64,000 bases of DNA from Ciona intestinalis (taxonomy: Eukaryota; Chordata; Ascidiacea; Phlebobranchia; Cionidae): positions 752,407 to 816,406 of the forward strand of contig NW_004190506.2 in NCBI RefSeq assembly GCF_000224145.3, read 5' to 3'. A program made the position numbers and the translations under genes. The notes beneath the pieces are model-generated. The model did not search any database. It saw only the letters and a list, made by a program, of their open reading frames with translations, and was not told the DNA's origin. How positions within the stretch are numbered: the stretch's first letter is position 1; each line of letters begins with the position of its first letter. Below, in pieces: positions 1 through 11,004 of the stretch.

Positions 1-117
1 ACGGAGGGAAAGTAGCTGGGGTGAATAGTTAGTTAGTTATGGAGGGGAAGTAACCGGGGTGAATAGTTACGCAGGGGAAGTAGCGGGGTGAATAGTCACG
101 GAGGGGAAGTAGCCGGT
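1..117. repeat. Short tandem repeat (about 30-bp unit)
   Basis: Four degenerate copies of a unit like GGAGGGGAAGTAGCCGGGGT followed by GAATAGTTAC lie head to tail at the window edge. One copy carries an extra TTAG duplication. The array may continue to the left of the window. No coding potential. Confidence 0.85.
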
Positions 118-988
118 ACCTAAACACAAATATAAAAAAGGTAACGCTCAACCTGTTTTTAAGCAATTACAGACTGAATTATGAATGTGTCAATTGCTAT
201 TAAGATTGACTGGGGAATGTTTAAATATACAGCAGGGCTACTTTTGGCACAAATTTACGTTCTTTAGTACAATCTGCATCTTTTGGATGGAATAAAAAGC
301 CTAAAAGGTGCACTGAATGAACCAAATCTGGTAATTGGTACTCTATTAATAACTTAAAACAAAGCAAGAATATGTTGCCAAACTAATGCTTTTTACCTTT
401 TTCAAGTCTACAATTCACTGCAAATACCTACGGACACGGTAACCCTAATTAACTGTTTTGCCAATGTCATAATTTAAATGCCTAACGTTTTCGCTTTATA
501 ATCAACATCACGCACTTAACCATATATAGCGTTAATCGCGTACCGCTATGGTATGAAAGTATTATTTTGCGCCCATTCATGCGCTAATATTTGTCGAACT
601 TTCTCTCATGTCTAAGGCTAATCACGAGTCGAATCGGGTGGTATTCGACGTCGGAAGGTAATCAGCCAACCGTTGGACCGTTTGGAAGCACGCTTTCATG
701 CTATGTGTGTCTGGCGCGAAATTCCATTACCAGTATGAACGCATCGGTACGTATTACCAAAATGTTCGTATTCGTAGCGAAAACCACAATACGCTTACAG
801 CCGATTGCCCTATTCTATTGTGACGGTAGAAGTAGACCCTACCTTCATAATACAAAAGACAACAATAGATCGTCACCCGATCCGTAAACAATATTTTAGC
901 TTACTTTCCTACTTGCTTCAATAGTGTATGATGGGAAGCGCAAGTTTGACGTACTCATGATTTAAGAGTTGTGCTATTATATTTCATC
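118..988. other. Region upstream of the NWD-type gene
   Basis: AT-rich sequence between the minisatellite and the first gene. A 98-codon open frame at 591-887 has no recognisable features and no convincing splice context. The stretch probably holds the promoter and 5' UTR of the gene starting at 989, but I see no clear TATA box. Confidence 0.4.
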
Positions 989-3900
989 ATGCCGAAACTT
1001 TTGGACGACACAAAATACACCAAAGATGCTAATGAGGAAAGAATTATTTTGATTCAAGGTAGAAAAGTTAACTTGAACAGACTGGAACAAACGAATGTTG
1101 TGCGCATATTTGTCAGTTCAACATTTTCTGGTAAGTTGGACCATAAATAGCAACATTCATAATCAAATCCATTAATGCCACATAAAGTTTTACATGTTAA
1201 GTTTATAATATGTTTATCTGCATTCATAAAAATGTTAGTTTAGGACACTTTAGATAAACAATGTTTTGTCAACCTTTTTCATTTTTAGGTGTTTAATATA
1301 TTTGTCTGTATTTGTACCTATAGTTTGCTAATTTAGATAATGTATATGTCGCTCTAGATAATGTATAACTTTTTTTTAAATAACAGACATGAGGGTCGAA
1401 CGCAATACTTTGCTTGAAAAAGCTTACCCAGACCTGCGGAGCTTTTGCCAAAAACTTGGTCTAGATTTCCAGGTACAGTAATAGCATTTAAATAATGATG
1501 TTTCTATACCTATCATAACACACATTTAACAGCAGTCACGCTTTTGAATTGACACCCTTTCCCACACATTTTATCCATAGAGCGTTTTAAAAAATATTAT
1601 TTTCCTGTTGATTTCCTTCTCTACGTTCTTCAAATACCTAATCTTTGCTATCGTTTTTTGGAAGAGATAAATAGTATTTTTATAATAAGTTTGTTTAACA
1701 GGCAATGGACATGAGATGGGGTATACAGGATTCAGCAATGATTGATCACTCAATATGTGAGCTCTGCCTTGATGAAATAAAAACCTGCAAGAGATTGTCT
1801 ATTGGACCATTTTTTGTGGTAATTAATTACAATCAAATTTTACAACATTTGCAATCTATTTTATATATTGTTCAATTTTTTTTCTGATATATGTTTACCT
1901 TTATTTTCATCACCCTTTTTAGGCATTCTTGGGGAACAGATATGGTTACCGGCCAGTGCCTTCTACTATTTCTGTTCAAAACTTTGATAAATTCGAGGTT
2001 ATTGCTAATGAGAAAGGCTACACATCCTCCAATCTTCTGACTAAATGGTATATGTGTTTTTAATTCACAAAGCTTTACCATTTTATAATGCCCAATTAGC
2101 CCAAAATTGTGTAAAAAATATTCGCATAAAATGTGATAAATACCCTCAGGTACCAAAAAGACGCAAATGCTGTTCCAGTACACTATGTTCTTCAGCCTAT
2201 TACCTCGGAATATCCTCATTTTAACGATGATGATGTAAAGTATGAGAAAGAAAGAAATATTCAGAGGCAGAAATGGTCGGATACATCACAGCAACTTGCG
2301 GATGTTATTCGTAAATGTGCAAGTGAAGCCAGGAGAAGAAAACTGCTTGTTAAAATCAAAGGAGAACACTTCTTTGAATCTGGTACACTTTTGCAATACA
2401 GCTTTCTAGTATCATTACTGTATTTAAAGGATGGATACAATAAGTTCAACTCAAAAGAGTATTACCAATTATAAAATATTGTAATAATCAAAACAATGTG
2501 TTTACTGTAAAATTCCGCCTTTATTATGAAATCTGTCCTTTATATTGTGAAATATGTTTTATATATAAGTATATACAAACATATTAATTCTGTCTTACTA
2601 TTCCTTTGTTTTTGCAGTCACAGAACTTGAAATAAAGGAAGGTCTCTTCTCCAGCGCTGGGTCTGCTACATATTTATACGAAAGAGAAATAAGTGACCTG
2701 CAACACAATATCTCTGACACAGCTGCTCGTAATTTTGTTGATCTGAGTGGAAATACAGAAGTAGACCTTAGCACAGGTATATATATGCAGCATTAGTTGC
2801 TTGGTGTTACAATAGCATTAGCCATGGAATTTGTATGTATCTTTTCCTAAATTTGTTTTTTCAGAATCTCTTAAATAACCTGAAGGCTGAAGTCACCAAA
2901 CTTGGTCAAACAAAAGGCAATTCCAGCTTGGTGAAAACCTACAAAGTTAAATGGGCTGCAGGAAAGGGTAAGAGAACTTCTTATACTTGTTACATATGCT
3001 TGAGTGCTTCCTAATGAACATTTATGTATGATGTTCTTATTTGGGTTTTCAGGCATTACCGAGAAGTCTAAAAGTCATTCTGCATATCTTACAAAATTTT
3101 GTCATGATTTTGTCACTGACTTCAAAACTGCTATTTCACAAGCTGTATCTAACTCGGGTAAACAAGAAGAAAAGGCAGCGGAAAAATCTGACTTACTTTT
3201 CGATGAAGTGATACATCATGCAGCTTTTGCTCAGACAAAACTAAAGTCTTTTTGTGGAAGGTCCCAACTTATTGGTGTGTATACATTATAAATAATTGTA
3301 GCTTGCCTTATCCTCATGTGGACGGAAACAACAGTCTTTATAACACGAATATTCTGTTTTCGTGCCAGTTACCTTGTGTGTGATATTTTTGAAAGGAAAT
3401 GTTTAATTTCACTATCTACCAAATCTTCTGTATCTAGTGTACATTATAAAACCCAGTCAAAATCATGAAAGATGATATAGAACTTGATTTACTTCATGCT
3501 TTTAGAAACTATTTTGAGCAAGCTTGATGGTGATACTTCCAGCCAGCCAGTTGTAGCATTTGGTGAATCAGGACGTGGTAAAACTGCACTGATGGCAAAA
3601 CTGGTCGATTCAAGACGAAACATGTCTTCAAATGAATCCTTGGTTTATCGGTTTTTGGGAACTTCTCCACATTCATCAAACATACACAGTGTTTTACAGG
3701 TTGGGCTATATTTTGTACCCGGTTCCTTATGAGATTGCCAACATAAGTGGATGCTGTTTTATAGAAAATCCCAATAGAAAATCAGTTTAGAATTGTCAAA
3801 ATTACTAAATTCTTTTTAAACTAACTTAATTTAGACGCAAATCTTAATACCGAATCGTGACTGTTGTAAAATTAATTTTCAGCAAACTTTTAATTTATTT

Positions 3901-6900
3901 TTTCCACTTTTTACACACAAGTTACCTAATTTCAGTCCATTACCTTGCAAATATGCGAGTTAATACCAACACCTCCACCTCTTTACCATGAGCTGCAAAA
4001 CTTTACGTCACTTGTTATGAAGTTTAATGAAGTCTTGGACACTGCATCTGCTGTAATAAGCAGAGGAGACACTCAAACACATCTAGGAGAAAAACTTATT
4101 ATTTTCCTTGATTCATTGGACCAGCTGTCAGAACTTGATGGTGCACACAGGTATTTAGAGAGCGGTTGAAATATGTCTAAATACACCTTATACCTTTTTA
4201 ATCAGTACTTTCCTATTCTGATAACTTGTAAGTTGGTTTGGATTTATGAAATAGGACGAACATATTATAGAATAGTGAGGATATATAAATGAATGATATA
4301 CACCTATTTATCCTCACCTGTTAAGGATTGGACTGCATGATAAGATATCATTATTAATAAATAATAGCCTGTTATAGTTGTCTCATATAAAATGTATTCC
4401 ATTTAACTCAGCATAAACTTAACAAATAAGCAGTTTTTTATTATAGATTTTTATGTAATAACAGATTGAACTGGTTGCCCAAACATCTGCCACCTCATGT
4501 TCACATCATACTTTCCACACTACCTGATCTTAATCTTGGTATACTGGACACCTTACATCGAACACTGCCCAGCTCTAACTTCACTGAAGTGACAGACCTT
4601 GATAGAGAGACAGGGTGTGAGATATTAAACACTTGGTTGAAAGATTCGGGAAGAACACTGTCTCAACCACAACATGATTTTGTGATGGATGCTTTTGTGA
4701 AATCTCCACAACCACTTTATTTAAAGGTAAATGATTTTTAACATACCCATATGTGTTAGGGGTTTTATGTCAGTAAAATTTGTGTCCTCTACATTTTAAG
4801 TGTTAGGGGAAGTTCGTTATCATTTTTCCAATTAAAGTAAAACGTAATATTTCTGTCTTTTATAGTTTTGTCCCAATAACAACATATTTCTGTTTCCCAA
4901 ATATTCCTTTTCTTCATATACCCCTGTACTGCTGTACAGATTACAAGTTCAGGTTTTTTGCTCGGTATAACACACATTTTATATATATTTTATACATTAG
5001 TTTTGTAATGATTTTTCCAATTAAGATAAAAGTGATATTTTTGTCACCAACTACTTAAAATATTTTTATTTTCCCTTACAGCTTGCCTTTGATGAAGCAA
5101 GGTTATGGAAATCATATACTGACGTATCTTCTCTTTATCTTGGGAAGTCGGCAAAGGAGGCAATTTCTCTTTTCTTTAAACGACTTGAGAATACACACGG
5201 AGAACTCTTTGTAGCAAGGTCCATTGGCTATCTTGTGGCATCCAGGTTGGAAATTTGTGAACTGTATGTTTCTGAGTACACTGAAACTCTTTGAATGATA
5301 CAACTTTTATGTTTGAGTGGCGGGGTAAGGATAGTAGGTATAACACCGGTTTTCTATTTCACACACCCCACATACACTAATGTATGGCTGAAAATTCAGA
5401 CAACCCATTAGGGACCTCTGGAATGGAGTAATTGCCATGAAGCGTCTTGTCCAAGAACATACATGCCCACAAAACAATGGTGGCAGTGTCGAGCTTCGAA
5501 CCAGTACCCTTTGGCTAGAGGCAGACACACTTATCACTGTGCCACGACATCACTTAAAAAATGTCAGTTTTATATAAAATTTACCATATTTTTTAAATGC
5601 ACAAGATAAAAAAATCAGCTTAACATAAAATTTTTCCTTTTTTTTAGAAATGGTCTGGGTGAAGCAGAGTTAAATGATTTGCTTTCACTCGATAATGAAG
5701 TATTAGATTGCTCATACCGACATTGGTCCCCACCATCGCATAATGTGGTTCGTATTCCAACATTGTTGTGGACAAGACTAAGAAACGACTTGGGAGCTGA
5801 TATTGTGGAAAGACAGTCAACTGGTTACACTGTGCTTGCACTTTATCATAGGTAGGTTATATTTCTTTTTGGTATAAATTGGTATAATTCTTTAGGTAGG
5901 CTACTGGTGTTGTTAAGCTTAAAAGGTATGGATAATTAATTTTTTAACAGAAATTATTTTAGCCACAATGCAATTTTAATTACATTTTTATTTTTAATGG
6001 TGTTTTTTTTGTCCTGTAATTGATAATTTGTACCACACAAAAAAACTTTGATGTTTCCTAAAATTTATTATGTTTATTAATGTTTTTAGACAATTTATAG
6101 AAGTAGCAAGGCAAAGATATCTTGGTAGTGATGTCAAAGAAAAAGTTCATCAAAATATCGCGGAGTACTTTCTTGGGAAGTGGTCTGATGGAAAGAAGAA
6201 GTCTTTGAAATTAAATATTTGGAAAAACAAAGAAATGAAAGCCAACAGGAATGTTGCAACACAGGTGTGTAAGAGAAAAGTCCATTTTTACACTATGTGG
6301 CTTAGCTTAACTTGTTAATTTTTGTATCATAGTCCAATTTTACACCCTGTGACTTAGCTTAAATTGTCATTTTGTATGAAAGTTTGTTTTTACACTTTGT
6401 AGCTTAGCCTCACTTGTTATTGTTTTGTTTTAAAGTCAATTTTTGCAGTTTGTAACTTTAGCTTACATTGTAACTTTGTTTCAAAGCCGCTAAAATTTAC
6501 TGCAAAAATTTTCAACTTTCGGAAACTGGATGAACTCCCTTTTCAACTCTTAAGCGCCGGCATGTGGCAAGAATTAAATGATGTGGTAGTCTCTAGCGCA
6601 GACTGGCTAACACACAAAATCGAAGCTTTTTCAATCAAAGGTAGGAAAATGTGAAAAATATTTACAGTAAGTTATTGGGATTATAGGCCCGCAACCCAAG
6701 TCCTCAACAAGGACCTTATTCATATAGATTACTAGAATACAAAATTTAGCAAATATTTTTTCATACAATGATTTTACAGAAATGCTTCAAGATTATGATA
6801 TGATACTTTCAAAGAAACCAGACACTGAAATCACATTGATCAGAAATGCTTTAAAACTTGCTAAGCCAACCCTGGAATTTCCAGGTATATAGATATCTGT

Positions 6901-9900
6901 ATATGCTAGATATTTTTAACAGTGTTAGTGTTTAATATGGGCAATTTAGAAGAATAATAAATAAAAAATAATAAAAGTAACACCGATATCAGATGTGGTT
7001 CAAATTACCTAAAAAGAAATCAGTCTCTCACGAATCATACTGTCAAAAATATTTTTACATTCATAATTTTGCTTGCAGGTAAAGTTACAAACCATGTATG
7101 TAGTGAAATAATTGGTAGGTTGGCTTACTTCACCAAAGATTTCCCACGATTAGTTGGGAAGCTAGTAACAGAGTCCGAACAGCTCCTGAAGAGAATGAAC
7201 AAGATGTGTTTGATCCCTTTATGTGGTTCATTTCCCCCACCTGGTAAGGATTTTGTGGAATAAATTTGTAATGTCCTAATTGCACTTTAGAGACTAGCGC
7301 TGATGGCACATTAGTAGACGCCAAAAATGTTAGCCATACTGACAAGTCAGTGGTAAAATTTAATAAAAACAAGTTTTTCTAAAGTCACATTTTTGGTAAC
7401 TCATAAGCTATCATGAGGTGTATGAAACAGAACACCCGTGTTATAACGACTGTTAAACAACAGGTGTTCTGTTTTTAGTGGCCTAATTCCCAGGTCCTTG
7501 ACAAGGACCTCACCCATAAAGAATAAAAAAATATATATATAAGGACTGTCGTTTTCCGGCCACGCGGGGGTCAGGCAAGTTACATTCATTCGTTCAAAAG
7601 AGTAAATCTGTAATTACCAACCATTTTTGTATTAGTTATATTTATGTCTGTTGTATTATCTTGTATTTGTTTTTCTTGTAGGTGGTCCACTGCGTACCAC
7701 ACTCACAGGTTTCAGCAAGTCTGTCACATGCATGGAAGTTTCATGTGATGCATCTGCATTGTTTGCTGGCTCCCGTGATGGGACAATCATGATATGGGAA
7801 CTAGGTGTGGATGAAGTATTACACACAATACATCTACATAAGGATACAGTGCTCTGCTTTGCCACTGCAGGTAGGATATAATCCTATTTTATGTTTGTTA
7901 GGTTCCACAGCGTTGCACGTGATGGGTCCCGGGAAGTGGCACGCTTCAATATCTGGTGAGGTCCATGCGGTAACACCAGGGATATACATAAGAACATTGC
8001 ATAAGGGTTGGCCATTGGCCTATTACCTTACTACTCCCTGGGTGTTACTACATAGACCCCACCAGATATTGAAGCTTGTAACTTCTCTGAAAGTTGTAGA
8101 CAAGAGGTAAGAATTTTTTTACAAAATGATGTAGTTATATCTTCAGAAGTTTTTTGTTTGCAATTTAGGTAAGCCATCATGCCTTTCTGTATTTTCAGAT
8201 ATTCTGCTGTTCCGTATATTCTCATTAATAACTTTTTACTTAATTTGTAAAACTGAAACTTTATAAACTTATACATAGTAATGTATTAATTTATACAACT
8301 CCAGGTTTAAGATTGGCTTCCTCATCCGCTGATAATACATTGCAAGTATTGAATTGGGATACAGGAAGCATTGTAGCTTCCATGGTGGAGGATCACACAG
8401 AACATACCTATCATTGTAACCTTGCATTGAATGATGATGGTACAGTACTTGTATCTGCATGTGGTAAACAGGTAGGATGTGTACAATTTTAGCGGCTCAT
8501 CTAGTATAAAAAACGTAGTGTGTTTCTCATGTTTCGTGTGCCATCCGGCAAGTAGTGTAATGCCACAAACAAAATAGTAAAAAAAACACACAACATACTC
8601 TTTCAGTTGTAATTGGCTATAGACACTTAAATTTTAAATTTAGAGTTCTATTTTTAAAAAGCATATTTAATAACAGTAAAGGTATATATACTACTTTTAT
8701 TATTATTTCTAGATCAATATTTGGGATGTGTCTTCTTCAAGTATCCAGCACTCCATAAAAGAATCAAATTATCTCTCATGTAATATTTTACTTTGTGGTC
8801 AAGCTGTTATAGCAGGGTATAAGAACGGTGCTATTATGTCTTGGTCTTTAGAAACAGGTATATAACTAAGAATTGCTTTATTTTTTGTGTCAATAACATG
8901 AAGTTTTTAACAGGGAACACTATGTATGACACCACGACAGGTAATAATGGAACGAAAAATGAAAATTCAGGCATTTTTTCTGTGGCAAATTTTCTGATTC
9001 AAGACAAGTTAATGTCTTTATTCAATAATGGGAAAGTTGATCTTTACAACAGTAGCTCAGGTGTCTTGATAAGCTCATATGATGTTGATACCAATGTAGA
9101 GATGTCCGCTTGTGCAGGAGGTTATGTTGCATTCAGTTGTGAAAAAGAAATACATGTTTGGAAAATAGAAGGACAGGAATTAAAGGTTTGTACGAAAATA
9201 TCCGAGATATTTTGTAAATAAATTCTGAAAATCTGGCCTTCATCTGGTGCAAATAAAGTTGAATGAAAGCAAAAAAGTCTGTTTATTTATAATATTTCAT
9301 TGTTTTATATGTACTTTTTTTTAAAATTTTTAATAAATATTATTTTAAACAGAAAACAAGTGTCTTGCAACACCATCATGATTCTGTATCTACATTGAAT
9401 TTCAATAAAACTGGTGATATATTGGTATCTGGTGGTAGGGATCATACACTGCTATGTTGGACCATTGGCAAGGATGGGATCACACTTGCTGATAACATGA
9501 GTGGCATGGGAGCTCCTGTAGATCATGTTGTGTTGTCTGGAAACATTGTGGCAAGCTCATCTAAAAATGTGAGTGATACTGTGTTTTATAAATGAAAGTC
9601 ATTTACTAATTATTCCATGGAAGTGCAACAACGGTTGTTATAACATGGCTGTCCCATTTAATACAAACTCGTTAGTGACCACTAGATTGGAGCAATGAAC
9701 GACAGGGCCTTAACGTATAGGCCTTTGGAAAAAAATAAAATATTTTGTTTAATCTTTTTTTACCATTTTTGTATTTTGTGGGCAATAGGTTAAATCTGGC
9801 CTAAATCCCAGATCCTCGACAAGGACCTCACCCATATATTTATTGGAAAAAATTGTTAAAATGTAAATGTAAAATTTTATTTTAGGTTTTCTATGTGAAA

Positions 9901-10973
9901 CTTTGGAACCTGAATCGCACCAAAGTAGTAAAGGATCCACCATCCTTTCCATTTCAATTAGGAAATCATGTAATTAGTAGTTGTGGAAAGTACATCTGCT
10001 ATTTTTATGAGGATCTCATTATTCATGATCTTGAATTAAAAAGCAATGTAAAAGTAATGAGAGCTGGGAAGAGTGAGATCACATGCATGAAGTTTACACC
10101 AGATTCTTGCTACATAGTTTGTGCCACGGTTAAAGGCGATTTAGAGCTTGTTCATTGTGTTGACCATCAAGTAATGCAAACAACATCAATCTCAAATTCC
10201 AGTGTTTCCCTTTTAGCACTGAGTAGTGATGGTAGTCAACTGCTTGCTGTAACTGGGAATGGTGATATGGAAACACTGCATTTTATGAAAACAGAAGGGT
10301 TTGAACCAGTTATGGAATGTCTCACCTGTAGTATTGGTATAGAAGATGCTGTCACTGCTGTTTCACTTTCCCCAGAAAACTCTGGTTACATAACTGCATT
10401 TATTGGAGTAAATTCAGGCATAATTAGTGTTGTTTCAGTGCATTTAGCAGCTGGTTCTTCTCCCAAAGTAACTTTACAAGTCATATTGAAAGAACACAAG
10501 AGCAAAGTTACAAATTTAACTTTGTCAAGTGATCGGCAGATGCTGTTTTCAGGCTCTGAAGGGGCTACTAGGCGAATATGGAAATTTAAGGTAAATATTT
10601 GTGCACTTTTTCCAATTACACAAGTAATTTGTGGTTCAATTTAATTGTGCTCTTTTACTAAGGAATTTAAAATTGTGCTCTTTTACTAATCTTTGCTTGA
10701 TTTAAGTTAGATTTTTATCTTAGTGAACAGTTTATAAATGTGTTTTTATTTTTTAGTCTGGAGAATGGAAGTTGCACCAAGAAATGTTATTTGATTCCCT
10801 ACTCAACACTGGAGTTACATGTTCTGCATTCATATCTGATTCCTATGTGATTACTGGATCCCAGGAACGGTCAATTAAGGTTTGGAACACAAACACAGGT
10901 TAGTAGAATGTAATTTGAAGCACAAACTATGAAACTAACACCACCAACTCATACATGAGTTACAGATATTTGA
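989..10973 (+). CDS. NACHT and WD40 repeat protein, NWD1/NWD2-like (25 exons)
   Basis: Coding exons: 989-1130, 1387-1472, 1702-1818, 1923-2047, 2150-2382, 2618-2760, 2865-2967, 3053-3274, 3506-3699, 3936-4150, 4465-4726, 5082-5245, 5648-5851, 6090-6264, 6487-6640, 6780-6884, 7079-7243, 7682-7870, 8305-8471, 8713-8857, 8914-9185, 9353-9568, 9886-10590, 10757-10898 and a short last exon near 10966-10973. The product is about 1,550 aa, close to human NWD1 (about 1,560). The N-terminal domain has VRIFVSSTFSDMRVERN and MDMRWGI, as in NWD and TEP1-like proteins. The NACHT ATPase shows a P-loop, GESGRGKT (about residue 411), and a Walker B, IIFLDSLDQL (about 512). From about residue 937 come WD40 blades ending in motifs such as GTIMIWEL, QINIWDV, VKLWNLN and RSIKVWNTN. 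Family knowledge suggests a cytosolic signalling scaffold or STAND ATPase. Two joins are weak: exon 6 must end at an unusual GTAGAC donor to keep frame, and the last exon is ambiguous. Confidence 0.88.
5310..5553 (-). mobile_element. tRNA-derived SINE copy, reverse orientation, in NWD intron 12
   Basis: Read on the minus strand, the right end starts like a tRNA gene. A box-A-like TGGCACAGTGATAA lies near 5545, and a box-B-like GGTTCGAAGCTCG lies near 5497-5509. The body (CCATTAGGGACC...GGAGTAATTG region) and the tail (GGTATAACACCGG) recur elsewhere, for example at 38160-38375. This fits a polymerase III SINE. Confidence 0.65.
6275..6486 (+). repeat. Tandem repeat of about 60 bp in NWD intron 14
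   Basis: Four diverged copies of a unit like TTTTTACACTNTGTGGCTTAG followed by CTTAACTTGTTATTTTGTNT. They fill the whole intron from just after the 6265 donor up to the acceptor before 6487, so the acceptor lies at the edge of the last unit. Confidence 0.7.
7387..7595 (+). mobile_element. SINE-family copy (3' part) in NWD intron 17
   Basis: Contains the family's shared segments in order: GGTGTATGAAACAGAACAC, TTATAACGACTG, a block CCCAGGTCCTTGACAAGGAC, GGCCACGCG and finally AAGTTACATTCATTCG. The same strings recur at 22110-22390, 32995-33125 and 52800-52925. The copy has an inner duplication of the ACAACAGGTGTTCTG part. Confidence 0.6.
7943..8075. mobile_element. Long-armed hairpin (foldback MITE-like) in NWD intron 18
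   Basis: The left arm begins GCTTCAATATCTGGTGAGGT and the right arm ends with its near-perfect reverse complement, ACCAGATATTGAAGC. The arms are about 40 bp with only a few mismatches around a loop of about 50 bp. Folded RNA would form a long stem. No target duplication was identified. Confidence 0.7.
9620..9850. repeat. SINE-family fragments in NWD intron 22
   Basis: Pieces such as CGTTAGTGACCACTAGATTG and a block with ATCCTCGACAAGGACCTCACC match segments of the SINE copies at 5310-5553 and 7387-7595. The order is broken, so this looks like a decayed copy. Confidence 0.45.
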
Positions 10974-11004
10974 ATAATAAGAGCATAGAACTATTACAGG
11001 TCTG

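Noticed and set aside
591..887. 98-codon plus-strand open frame before the NWD gene
   Set aside because: No domain, no splice context that links it to another exon, and composition like non-coding neighbours.
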